64,000 bases of DNA from Cryptomeria japonica (taxonomy: Eukaryota > Streptophyta > Pinopsida > Cupressales > Cupressaceae): assembly GCF_030272615.1 (NCBI RefSeq), contig NC_081410.1, positions 117,993,140-118,057,139 of the forward strand, given 5' to 3'. Positions 39,823 to 53,197 of the stretch are shown one piece after another; the first letter of the stretch is position 1, and the number at the start of each line of letters is the position of its first letter. The notes under the pieces were generated by a model. It saw only the letters and a program-made list of their open reading frames with translations, had not been told where the DNA came from and did no database searches. The position numbers and the translations under genes were made by a program.

Positions 39823-40897
39823 GTTCAAAATAATTTTAAGACCTTCACCATGTTGGTATCCTCTAGGATGTGCTAGTCATTGATCTTTGATGGTTTCCAA
39901 TGGCATAGTTATATCTATATTGCCTAGTTTACATGTTATTGATCATAAATTTCTCATGAATCCCATTCTATTTTTCTATTTCTAATCCTTTTCAAGAACT
40001 TTTAGAGTTTCTAACACATATACACCATTCGTATTGTACCATTTATCTATGTTGAAGACAATCTAATGATTTAGATATTCTTGATCTATCCTTTATAAAA
40101 TGAATCAAAACCCTTCTTTGAATATCTTCATATGGTAGGATACACTCCTCTTGGTGATGTCAACATGATTATCCTCTAGCCAAAATTATTTGGCCTTTTT
40201 AGTACAATATGATATCAATCTAAGATGGCTCTTTCTATCTCATGTTTGATATGCACCTCTACCACTTCAACATATTGATCACAAGTGCCATAGAATTTAT
40301 TCATCGAAGTGTTATAGATGGTGCATGTAACTAATAGAATTAAAAAATGCTCCAAACATTTGTAATCAAGTTTCTAAATGGTTATGTGCGCCTATCTTCA
40401 ACCATTTATTATGTATTGACTAGAGATCATTTGAATAATGGTGCAATTATTTTGATATCTATCACTTCTCCTCTTATTCTCCGTTCTTCATAAACTCTTC
40501 CAATCTCCTTCAATTATGATTGCAAAATGATTCTTGTAGTTGTATAAATTTGGTTTCATCCCCAATGCAAATATATTGTGTCTTTTGATTGATAGAAGTA
40601 CATGTTTTGACTTTTATTCTCCATAATTCATCTCAAAGAGTGCCCACTAGTTTGATTCTATGATTGTTTTCCCATATGAGAATGAATTATTTGTGTATAT
40701 TGAGTGCTCACTATCCATAGATGTCAATTAATGTCATTATATATATATATATAGGTAGGTGTGGATACCTAAAATCGATTACATCTCATGACATGCCTAA
40801 AATCATCTCCTAACATCATGTCATCACCATATTACTAATTAATTAATTAAGATAATTTATCTTATTCATCTAAAATGAATAGATCAATCCATTGTCC
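39823..40897. other. AT-rich intergenic sequence, nothing recognised
   Basis: No gene or element boundary supported. A short (AT)n lies at about 40738-40753. Confidence 0.55.
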
Positions 40898-42699
<1,802 letters not shown>

Positions 42700-42985
42700 A
42701 TGAAGAAATTACATGACATAAGAGCAATGGGAGAAGAAGGTATGTCATCCTCAACATCTCAATTCGATTTACCAAATAAACATAATGCACCTTATGCAAT
42801 TGAAGAAGAGACATTTGATTTACCATATGAACCTAATGCAATTGAAGAATATACCACATTGAATAATCAATTAAATGATGAGCATACACCTGTTCTATTT
42901 GATGAATTGAATGTACACAATGCATCGATGTTAACACCTCCTAGAATCATTTGTAGCTGTAGACACCTAAAATTGTCTAGTCTAA

Positions 42986-43212
42986 TTAAATAAATATCTT
43001 TATTTATTTAATTATTTTAAGCCTAATTCTTCTATTAATTAAATAAATCTTTATTTATTTAATTAATTAATTTATCCTCTTCTAGCCTTATTTCTCATTT
43101 AAATAAATACATTTATTTATTTAAATTATCCTTTTTCTAAATTAAATAAATACTTATTTATTTAATTGATCCCACTTCCTCTATTAATTAAATAAATCTT
43201 TATTTATTTAAT
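42986..43212. repeat. Series of AT-rich palindromes in the family S LTR
   Basis: About five blocks of AATTAAATAAAT...ATTTATTTAATT, each able to pair with itself, separated by pyrimidine-rich spacers. Similar blocks occur at 26790-26925 in copy 1. Confidence 0.8.
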
Positions 43213-43379
43213 TAATTCATTAGCCTTTTCTACCCATGACACATGTCATTCATCTCTTAATTCCTACACTACCCACCCTCTTATTATTTTCTTATTTTCT
43301 CTACCTACCCTCTAACTTTAGCCGACCATCTATCTTTTACACCTCTCAATCTTATCCCTCCATTTCTTATAGTGTCTTC

Positions 43380-43387
43380 TATATAAG
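43380..43387 (+). promoter_or_regulatory. TATA box of the family S LTR
   Basis: TATATAAG followed by GAGATGCTTCCTTC. Copy 1 has CTCTATAAAAGAGGCTTCC at the same place. Confidence 0.6.
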
Positions 43388-45517
43388 GAGATGCTTCCTT
43401 CATAATCATCCTAATCATTCTAATCATTCTATTCAACTAATCAACTATTCAACTAATCGATCTTTGAAGCCTTTTAGCATTCAAACTTTCATATGCGATC
43501 AAGCCTACTTGCAACCACATTTATATTATTTGTTGAGCTCTTGTGCACACATAAAATCTGAGAGAAAATATATCAAACAAGATCAATGGAGATAGGAAGA
43601 ATGGAGATCCAAACTCTATTGGACATGTGATGGTATAATCTTTGTGATTTCATTTGATTTGCATTGTCTTAGGTAATCTTCATATGTTATGGTGGATCTT
43701 TGTTGTTGTTAGGCTAGGGTTTTGTGGTTGAATTTATTTAGTCTTTCAATATTGTTGTTTCCATTTTCACCATAAACAGTAGGAAACCAAAATATCTAAT
43801 TGACATTGATGAGAATATATTGAAGCCAATGCCTGATAAAATGAATGAACAAACTTGTAGGAGAATGGTTAAAATAATATGGCAAAACTATTTTGAAAAC
43901 TTAAATCAAACCGGAAGATGTCAATTAATTGTTCAAATGATTAAAAATTTGAATTTTAGAGAGGCAATGAAAATTCTGGGCCTAAGATCATCTAAAGTAA
44001 CAGCGAAAGAACTATTGTGAGAAATCTATTTGATGCATATCAAGCTATTGGTTCAAAATCACATAGTAAAGATTCTAATGCTGCTCAAACAAAATTTTAT
44101 GAAAGATTCCTTGAAAAGTTTCCTCAAATAAGAATTTCTCAAAGATTTTTTCAAATGGAAAAACTTTTTTATATTAAGATTAATCATGTACGCACCACGT
44201 GTTGTTGTAGGATGCATATTGAATTTTTCATGCACTATGATATTTTTTGTCATATTTGTTCTACTTTGCACACTAACAATGTTTTGCAGGAGTGCAATAT
44301 ACAAGCACCTCCTAAGTCGGTAAGAGAATTTATTTCAAGTGTGCTATGTAATAGGCATGATGGTTGCATTTATTATAAGATGCCTTGTTTGGAAGGGTCT
44401 TGTGCTATATGTGGTGGTTTGCAACATTTACCAAGATGTGTACATTTGAAGAGCACACATGAAATTGGTAGGAAACTAGTTTCTTTTGGAAAATACAAGA
44501 TAGTTGCATATGGAGTTAAAGATGGAAAATATTTGAAGAGATGTGATATAGTGAAAAATGATATATGTGTAGCTGAATTTATGAAAATGTTTCAAGAGAA
44601 ACTAGTTTATGAGTACATAATGCATACGCATAGATCTCGATGGTTAGATGAGCAATTCAAGTTATGTAAGGACACATTTCCTCTTGGCAGCATTGTCTCT
44701 ATCGTTGATTTTGCTGAAAATTATACACTACAACCTCAAAATGAAGTGCAATCTATGTATTATCATTCTACACAAGTTTCTATTTTTGTACACATAACAT
44801 TCATGCATACAGATGATATCACGGAGGAGGATAGAAAGGTTGTAAGAGAGTATCACTTCTACATAAGTGATGATCGTACTCATTCATCAGAGTTTTTACA
44901 AGGATGTTTTAAAGTTTTTTATGATAATTTAAAGGGAAGAAACATACAATACAATCGACACTTAATATGGTCAGATAATTGCACCACACAATTCAAGAAT
45001 GCAAGGATATTTTATTGGTTGACAAGGATGTATATCACAAGCAGTGTACAACATTTTTGGAATTTCACTAAGGCTGGACATGGTAAGCGAGAGCACAATG
45101 GTGCAAGAGCATGTGTAAAAAGAGCCCTAGCTAGAGAAGACTTGAAGTATGAGGTGGTGTTGAGTTGATAGATGCAGAAACAATTATGCGATGGTTTAAG
45201 TCTACGATGGGTCCAGGTAATCAAAGTACGTCAATGGTTCGTAGATATTTTTAGTTGATCACTGAATCTAACATTGCAAACTATCTATATTGTTGTACAG
45301 TTGTAGGATCAAGTGACATGCACTCATTTATGAGTTCAAATGCAACTTCACTAGAAATTTATACGAGACAAATGGTATGTTTTTGCTCTTCATGCATGTA
45401 TTGTTTGTGGGAAGAATGTTAATCACAAGAGTGGGTTGACAAATGGTCTTGTAGACCATTGGTTCCCATTGATACATATCAAATTCCCAAAGAACTACAA
45501 TTAAGCCAGATGGAGAC

Positions 45518-46921
45518 TGTAGACGTATAAAAATGACCATATTCCTAAAATGAATATTTTATGAGTCATTCCTCTATTTAGTTAAATCTAATTTAATTAA
45601 ATTACCTACATTCTTCTATTTTATTAAGTAAATTATTCAATTTACTTAGTTAAATTCACTTATGTCATTTAATTGAATAAATCATTTATTTAATTAAACC
45701 CCTTCTCTCTACTTTTAATTAAAATTATATTTAACTAATACTTTACCCCAAATTGAATAAATCTAATTTATTCAATTTCCCAAATTGCAACCAAATTGAA
45801 ATAAAACATTTTATTTTAATTAAATCATTTTAGTCCTCATCCACTTGCATCCTAACTCTCTTCCTAACCCCCTTCTAGACTCTTCTAATCACTTCTAAAT
45901 TAACCTAACCCATTTCCTAAATATTGTCACATCCCTAATCAAAGGAAAGTCACTTCTCAAACCTTCAAAGTCTTTGAAAACCATTAAAGGCTTCAAGTCT
46001 TCAACAACTTAAAACCTTAAAAGTCTTCCAAACCATTAATGGTTAACTCAACCCTCTTGCATGGTTAGAGACTTTTTGACTAACTTAACCCTCATCTAAC
46101 CCAAGGGTCTCATCAAGCATTCATTGCTTTGACCATGGTTATCCCTTTAACCCTTGCACAAGAGTTTATCCTTTGGGTAAAAGCTTTATCCGATGGATAA
46201 TCTTAACCTAACCTTAACCCTTACCCCCTAGGGTAACCATGAGGTCTTCTCAAGCATTTAATGCTTCCTACCTCTCCTCTCAACTGGTCTTATGTTGACA
46301 ATTGTCACCATTTCATTGGTGAAAATTGTAAACATGGATTGCCAACTTTCAAACTTGACCCTTGATTAACTCTTTCAATCCTGGCCATCGATTGCCCTAT
46401 TTTCACTATAAATAGAGCTCTCCTTCCTCCATTTTAAGGATCCATGCAAGCTTTTAGTATCTCATTTATGCTCATATTTCATCAATACATCTAGCCTCTT
46501 TTTGTATTAAGAATTAATCTAGAATAGCATTTTAGAGTATTTCTATTATCAATAGCTTAGAACATCAACTAGTATATCATGTTAGGATAGTATTTCTACT
46601 AATCTTGTCATCTTATAATCTAGTTTACTTCGTTTATAGAAGCATGCATAGCTAGGGTGCATTTCATGGCAAATTTAATCTAAAGCATCCCTTGTTCTTG
46701 CATTTGTCATCCCTAAGCCACTTTGCTCAATGATCTGAGAGAAAAGGCATTGGCTTGAGGGACCTTGTGAGATAGAGAACCATGGAACCAACCTTGGGAA
46801 GTTGAGTCATTCTTCATGACTCCATAACTTGCACCAAGAAGTCTCATGGGTGTGTGAGCAAGCCTCTTTGAGACCACTTTTTCACATTTTGAGTTTCATA
46901 GACCCGCTTTTCCTGCACACA
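45518..46921 (+). repeat. Tat-2 5' LTR
   Basis: Begins TGTAGACGTATAAAA, ends TTCCTGCACACA. TATA box TATAAATA at 46407-46414. A 22-base segment present in the 3' LTR (about 62682-62703) is missing here, between two CACTTGCA copies, consistent with a deletion between short direct repeats. Confidence 0.95.
46407..46414 (+). promoter_or_regulatory. LTR promoter TATA box (Tat-2 5' LTR)
   Basis: TATAAATA followed by GAGCTCTCCTTCC. Conserved in all four Tat LTRs of this window (8765-8772 and 25634-25641 on minus; 63263-63270 on plus). Confidence 0.75.
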
Positions 46922-46925
46922 TTTT

Positions 46926-46943
46926 TGGCGCCCACCGTGGGGC
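46926..46943 (+). promoter_or_regulatory. Tat-2 primer-binding site (tRNA-Lys type)
   Basis: TGGCGCCCACCGTGGGGC starts four bases after the LTR. Its reverse complement GCCCCACGGTGGGCGCCA matches the 3' end of plant tRNA-Lys(CUU) including CCA, as I recall that tRNA. Confidence 0.85.
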
Positions 46944-47035
46944 CTGAACCCACGACCCCATTAATCAAATTGGTTTTCAAAAATAAGCACTTTTGCAGGT
47001 ACGCGGGAAACGGGAATCAACGCATGGAGAATATT

Positions 47036-47275
47036 ATTTAGCGCATACCGTACACTGTTTAGCATGTGAGGTTTATACTCTAGCGCGTCAAGTCCTTAGC
47101 TTAGCGTATAATCTTAATTGACCTTTTCTTGTAGGTCTCGGTGCGGAAGGAAAACAGAGTAGCGCATCCAAAAAATAGGGCAACGCATCCAGAAAACAGA
47201 GCAACGCATTCGAAAAACAGAGCAGTGCATCCAACTCATCATGTAGCACGTACAGTCTATCCTGTAGCACATAAC
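47036..47275 (+). repeat. TAGCGCAT minisatellite, leader block 1 (Tat-2)
   Basis: About eight units with TTTAGCGCATA, GTAGCGCATCC, GCAACGCATCC and similar, spaced 25-30 bp. Confidence 0.9.
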
Positions 47276-48794
47276 AAACAAAAAACAAAAATGAAATTGT
47301 AACCAAACTTAAAATTAGACTTGTAGAAGTCCACCAAAACCTGGATTTTCCTAACTGTTTGATTGGAACTTTTGCAGGACTCTGACAATTTCTTGTAGGT
47401 AGAGCTGGATTTTATTTGTAAAATTAAAATAGTTTTAAATTTTACTTAGTTAAGTTAGTTAAAATTTAGAGTCATTTAAATTTTTTTGTTGGATAAAATT
47501 GAACTCACCTTACTTTGGGTTGTAAAACGAACCACAACAACAATCTTTTCTTGCTTTTCTAGGAGAAAAATTCTCAAATTGGGTTCTAAAAAGAACAAAA
47601 CAAATTTTCATTTTTGCAAAATCAAAGGGCTTAAAAAGAATTTCACTATCCTTTGGTGTATAAAAGGATCCATTTTAGGTTTTTGGCAAAGTAAAGAATC
47701 ACACAAAGTCCTAAGATCATTTGCAACCAAAGAGGGAAGATCTTCCCCTTTGGATCGATTTATTTTGTTGGCCAACAATCGATTTATTTTGTTGATGAAA
47801 CGTCAGATTTACTTTGTTGACCTTTCTTTTCAAATAGATCAGAAAATCATTGCCATGAAAGGTTGAAATAAACACCATGTTTTTGTGGAGCAACATCTCC
47901 ATATAGATCTTAGAAAATCATTGACTTGAAAGGTAAAAAGAACCTTGTTTGCCTTGTCTCAAAAGTAGAAGGTATATGCTCTCCCCTTAATTGGGTGATC
48001 AAAAAGCCAAACTACTCTTACGCTTTCAGTCATACAGCATTTAAATCCTTTAGCAGGCCTGCCTTCTCGAGGGGTTGAAAAACTCTTACAGCCATTTTTG
48101 ACCGGTGTGAAGGGAACGACCTAAGTGGGAAACGACTTTGACGCCAAGTGTTCCAACCCACTATAATCAAATGTGGAAAGCGACGAAAGTCCTTTTCAAT
48201 GGTTGCGCGTAGCGATTAGCCTTCCCCTAGTATCCTCGAGATACATAAAGCCTTTGTTCTAAAGGTTGGGAAGCCTACCGAGGGAGTTTATCACTGACAG
48301 CCGAACATGAAGCTTGATTACGAACCTTAGCATCGAAACTTTGAGCCAAGTTAGTAACCAAACACTTGTAATATCATAGTGCAAGGGTGGGGAAGAATCC
48401 GCGCCTAAGATCACTCACCATATATCTCCCAAGATAACTACTCAATTGTGAAGCAATTCACTTTGAGTTAATTTCTGACAAAAGGCAAAAAAATGAGTGC
48501 CCCCTAGGGGGTGACATGACTGTCAGAGCTGACAGAGTATCGAGACTAGTGGGCTATGATATTACTTATGACCTTTGAATAAAGAGTCTATTTGAAGTGC
48601 ATGTTGTATTTAAACCTATTGAAACATTGGAGATTTGAGCACATCCTCACAGAACATACACTTATTGTTTAGATTAGGCAAAACTGTTATCTCTTTGGTG
48701 CTGTGCTTTCATTGGTTACTTCAGAAAATCATCTATCACTGAAAAACTCAAGGCAAAAACTCTAAAATTGCAGAAAACAATCAAGTCAAGGTAG

Positions 48795-49165
48795 TTTAGC
48801 ACATAAGAACAACATCTTAGTGCGTTGGAACCATACTTTAGCGCATCAGATCCTATCTTTAGCACATAAAGTCTTAACAGTGACGCTTCATCAAAAATCT
48901 AAAATCAACAATAGCAGTTAGCACATTCTGAAAATAATATAGTGCGTGGAAGCATCAGCTTAGCGCGTTGAAGTCAACCTTTAGCGCATAAAGTTTAAAT
49001 GTTAGCGCATAGAAGGCCCATGTTAGCACATGACCTTCTGAGCAAAAACTGAAATAGTATAAATTAGTTATCGCGTAGAAGGGGGCAACATAGTGCATAG
49101 GGTCTTTTCATCAGCGCATTGTGAGCTTTTTATAGCGCATCGCGTCTCTACTTTAGCGCGTGATA
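48795..49165 (+). repeat. TAGCGCAT minisatellite, leader block 2 (Tat-2)
   Basis: About 12-13 units with TTAGCGCATxxx or variants spaced roughly 25-32 bp, in the gag-pol sense. Confidence 0.9.
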
Positions 49166-50046
49166 GAAACCAAAAAAATAGGGGACAAAACAGAGGTCAA
49201 ATTAGAAAATTTGGAAACCTCCTTTCATCAGTCTAAGCTTCATCAAAACAGAATACCAAAAACCAGAGTATCAAAAGTTATTTCCAAAGTAAGTTTCTCA
49301 TCAAACAAAAGTTGTCCAAAGTCTAAAATTGGTCGCACGATAAGCATACCTATCCACTCAAAATCAGGAAACCTCATCACAGATATCAAATAGGTCCTTC
49401 AATCAAGCGGATTTACATCCCAAAACACACTTGTTCTAAAAACTCCAAGTTGTCAAACTGAGTTTCCATATTGGGAAAGCTTGTATTCCATATCGTTTGA
49501 CACACTTTGTCGTGAGAGGGCATATAAACCTTCACTTTGATAAAATAAAACTTAAGTTTCCAAAACAAGACAAACTAAATCCAAAACAACTCAAAGGAAA
49601 CCATTGATCGCTTGTGCATGACTAATCCTCATATTCTGAGAAGAAAGAATATTTATCATAACATTAAGTTGAAGAAACGACAACCTAGTCCATCAAAACT
49701 TGCCAAAAGAAATAAATTTTTATACATCAATCATCAACTCTTCAAATCTCATCGAACTTTCCTTCGTCATGTGCGATTATATATTTAGAACAAATCAAAT
49801 GAATTTGACAAGGAACCTTTGAAGACTAGAGCATTCTGTCAAAAATTCGCATTCAGTCAACAAATAAATCATGGAGGAAAGATCAATCCAGCATTCTTTC
49901 TTGACGAGTGCATCACTTACAACATCCCCAGATTTGAACCACAAACCCCTGAACAAAACATTGAAGAAGAGTTCATTCCTTTTATCACAGAAAGCTTCTA
50001 CTAGATGTCTGTTGTTACTCACTCTCAACAAAACAAACAAAGTGAA

Positions 50047-51967
50047 ATGCAATCAAAATCCAGCATGAATCGGAGATTATCAAATCCTTTCGAGCATCTG
50101 AATCTAGAGGATACCAAAATTTCTGAATAACTTCTTCAAGAATGTCAAGAAAGTGCTTCATTTCAAAAACTTGTGGAAAGAATCATGGAAAATGACAAAG
50201 AAAAATGCCTACTCATGCTCACAAGAAAAGGGGTTAAACTTCCTGAAGACTTTGACACAGACATGTTTAGAACAAAATCTCAACATTACAAATATCAAGA
50301 ACGACAACAAGAAGGAGGAACACGTGACCTTGAGTAAGATATCCCTGAACAAAACATACCTGAACAAAATACACCAGGACAAAACATCCCTGAGCAACAC
50401 ATCCCCGAGCAAAACATGTCGTTCCATACACCATTTCAACCTAGAACTAATGCAAGGGAAGAACTCTTCCCTCGGCCAAATAATGCCCCTTTGATTGCCC
50501 TTACTCAACAAATGCAAATGTTACAAAGACAAATGCAAGACGTACAACAAGGGAAAACGGTAAGGTATTCATTAAATGAAATTTGTCCTTATCCGTTTAA
50601 CAAAAGATTGAACATGATACCTTTTCCTCCAAACTCAGACGTTCCCAAATTTGACAAATATGATGGAAAAAGCGATCCCCATGATCATGTTCGAAAATTA
50701 TGCACAATGAGTCTTGAATTCACTCATGATGGCACCTATTTGATGAGGTTATTCCCAAGAAGCTTGGGAGGGCAAACAATGGAATGGTTATCCAAAATCA
50801 CACCTCCTGTCAGATCATTTGATGAACTGGTCAACAAATTCATAACTCAATATTCCTATAACATTCAACATGCTATCACCATGTTAGACATCTGTAACAC
50901 CAAGCAGAAAAACAATGAAACATTCATGGTTTTCCTTCAACGATGGCGGCGTATGGTTTCAAGATATCCTCGAGATATCCCCCGAAAAGGAGAAAATGGA
51001 AATTTTCATCGACAACTTGAATGGTGAGATGAGTTACAGACTCAAGCTCCAATGCATACCATCTTTCGCTAAATTGATTGAGAATGGAATTCAAGTGGAA
51101 GAAGCATGTGTCAAGAAAGGAATGTTAAAATTCTTCAAAGAAGGAACAAGTTCATCCCATTACAATAACCATACCAACAGCAACTTGGACAAGTCTCGAT
51201 TCTGGACTAGAAACAAAAACAATGGAAATGAAGGAGGTAATTAATCAAATGACCCAAGATCTAAGCAGCTTGTGCTCGCATTATTAGGTAATCCTCAAGC
51301 TATAAAGAATCCAAAGGGTGCTAACCAAGACACTAATACTTACACACCAAATACCAATCAAGGTCAACCCAACACCAACAACCCCAACCATGCTCAAAAC
51401 AATAACACTAATCAGGGACCTAATCCAAACTCAAGGGGAAATACAAACAACTTTCAAAAACGCATTTACACACCACTGGGACAATCACTGGAGTCAGCAT
51501 TCAGAGAACTCCTGGCGAACAAAATTATCTCTTTACCAACAATCAACAACTATGAACCACAAATCAAACCACCTTGGTGGAATGACTCGCACTTTTGTGA
51601 TTTTCATCGCAACAAAGGTCATCAAACAAATGATTGCATGAGACTAAAAAGCATTGTTCAGGACATGATTGATAGAGGTGATTTAATGGTGGATGGTCTC
51701 AAGACAAATGGTGACCATGGAGCCTTTAAAAATCCTCTTCCAAACTACAACAAGGATGGAGCTTCAACCTCGAATGATACACGTGGAGCTCGTATCAATC
51801 ACATCTACAATAACACCATCAATCATATATCAACTAAGGATAATCAAGTCAATGTCATCATAATTCGAGATCAACGTGATCATAAATCTGTCAATGTAAC
51901 AACTAGAGCTCAAAAATATGTCTTAAAGGGACATACGATGACAACAAACACCGTACCCAAAATTTAA
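50047..51967 (+). pseudogene. Tat-2 gag (capsid and zinc knuckle)
   Basis: Start MQSKSSMNRRLSNPFEHL at 50047 aligns with the Tat-1 start. TAA codons at 50128 and 50336, a frameshift near 50985 and a TAA at 51242 break it. Features in order: helical N-terminal segment (FQKLVERIMENDKEK), IPEQN-type pentapeptide repeats (about 50339-50418), gag capsid domain (50630-51130), an Asn/Thr-rich linker (51290-51430), and the knuckle HFCDFHRNKGHQTNDC at about 51588-51635 with all four metal ligands (C-x2-H-x4-H-x4-C). It packages the element's RNA. Confidence 0.85.
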
Positions 51968-53197
51968 TATGATCTAGTCAGCCAACTATGCAAAACTCCT
52001 GCTCAAATATCTATACTAGAGTTGCTAAAACTTTCACCAAAACACAGACATATTGGAACAGGTGCTATTAGAAATGAATGTACCTCAAGATCTGGATACT
52101 GACAAATTCCAAGCCATGATCGCTCATATGACAGGCCTCATAATCTCACTTTTTCTAAGCACGATAATATCTCATTGAGTCATCCACATAATACTCCTCT
52201 CCATATTGAAGTCATAGTCTATACACACCGAGTAAAATGAGTATTAATAGATGGAGGAGTTGGACTTAATATATGTACCTTAAAACTTATTCGTGCATTA
52301 AGCTTCTCGGAGGAGTCTATTGATCCACACAAAAAGATTACCATAAAGGCATATGATGATAAAGAAAAATCCTCTAACGGAAAAGTGGTGTTGTCAATTC
52401 AAGTTGGACCGATACAAAGAGATACTATGTGCTAGGTCTTAGACATAGACCTCACATACAATATCTTATTAGGTCAACCCTGGATACATGAAATGCAAGC
52501 AATGCCTTCTACATATCACCAGTGTGTTAAATTCCCCTATAATGGGCAGGAGGTTTCTATATCTGCTAATCACAATCCATTTCAACATTGTAATGCAATG
52601 GGGGCAGCCCAGGACAGTTTGGTTCCACATAATAGAGAAAAACAGAGTTCCTCAGCACCAGATCTTCAACAAGAGAAGTCTAAATCATTACCTAGAGATT
52701 TCAAACAAAAAATGAAAATCAAAGAACAAGGCATGGGAGAATACTCTTTGGAACCCATGTGTTTGACTAACTTACCCACATCACCTAGATCTCATGGATT
52801 ACCTACAGCATCAACACATCAAGCAACTCAGCCCATCACCAAGTTCAATGGCACATTCATTCAACTCGGCACTTTAGCACATGAATCCGAGGAAAAGGAT
52901 ATCCTCAGTTCGCTATAGAAAGATGAGGAAGAAGACAAAGCAGCTACTATAGAAGTAGCTATACCCACACACCTATATGGAAAAGGCTACTTAATCATGC
53001 ATCAAATGGGATACAATGACAAAGGACCTATTGGTAAGCATCAGAAAGGTGTCACAAAACCATTGGATCCTCCTTCACAATTTAGTAAAGACAAAAAGGG
53101 ATTAGGCTTTGAACTCACTCTACTACCAAAGAACGTACCACGCAAATATCAAAAACCTCAGTGGAAAGCAAAGAAGAAGTACAAAGAAGAATCCTAG
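51968..53197 (+). pseudogene. Tat-2 protease with downstream G-patch-like motif
   Basis: Protease active site LIDGGVGLNICTL with Asp at 52250; a TGA lies three codons upstream. LLGQPWIHEM follows at about 52466-52495. Frames 52493-52918 and 52997-53197 carry a linker. Then the G-patch-like pattern at 52978-53115: GYLIMHQMGYNDKGPIGK, GVTKPL, KKGLGFE. The frame ends at TAG 53195-53197, the same stop as in Tat-1 (18876-18878). Stops also occur at about 52432 and 52916. Confidence 0.75.

Larger units (their letters stand above)
42958..43778 (+). mobile_element. Solo LTR of family S, copy 2 (821 bp) inside transposase copy B
   Basis: Starts TGTAGACACCTAAAATTGTC and ends CCATAAACA. It is flanked by GTAGC (42953-42957) and GTAGG (43779-43783), a target duplication with one mismatch. 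Removing it with one duplicate restores the reading frame across the junction. It has a promoter TATATAAG at 43380-43387. No internal region is present, so LTR-LTR recombination removed it. Confidence 0.88.
42700..45517 (+). pseudogene. DDE-transposase-like gene, copy B, 5' part (split by a solo LTR and by Tat-2)
   Basis: The frame opens at ATG 42700 after an in-frame AEKERQRQC stretch. It runs to the solo LTR at 42958 and resumes at 43784 (KPKYLIDIDENILKP), with a frameshift near 44015. The main frame 44017-45168 contains RTTCCCRMHIEFF and a Cys-rich CLEGSCAICGGLQHLPRC. Then come VDFAENYTLQPQNEVQ (D at codon 231, 44707), IWSDNCTTQFKNAR (D at codon 320, 44974) and GHGKREHNGARACVKRAL (E at codon 359, 45091). 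A one-base shift near 45160 leads into ELIDAETIMRWF and further Cys-containing sequence (CFCSSCMYC, SQEWVDKWS) up to Tat-2. I recognise the family from uncharacterised plant, cnidarian and fish proteins but cannot name it. Calling it a transposase is inference from the D-D-E layout and repeat copies. Present defects: two insertions, two frameshifts and at least two stops (about 45250 and 45420). Confidence 0.7.
46944..50046 (+). other. Tat-2 leader, about 3.1 kb
   Basis: Non-coding leader with two TAGCGCAT blocks. The frame at 47486-47866 has no recognisable domain and is not an obvious ORF in Tat-1, so I do not call it a gene. A CAG/GTACGC at about 46997-47004 could be a splice donor, but no acceptor was confirmed. 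Confidence 0.75.

Noticed and set aside
43236-43595. 119-codon frame within the family S solo LTR
   Set aside because: Lies in a pyrimidine-rich LTR around the TATA box; LTRs of this type do not encode proteins and copy 1 does not keep it open.
47486-47866. 126-codon frame in the Tat-2 leader
   Set aside because: No recognisable domain and no clear counterpart in Tat-1; probably chance in an AT-rich leader.
48795-49165. CRISPR-like array of short repeats
   Set aside because: Repeat is only about 8 bp, degenerate and irregularly spaced, in a plant retrotransposon; a minisatellite explains it.
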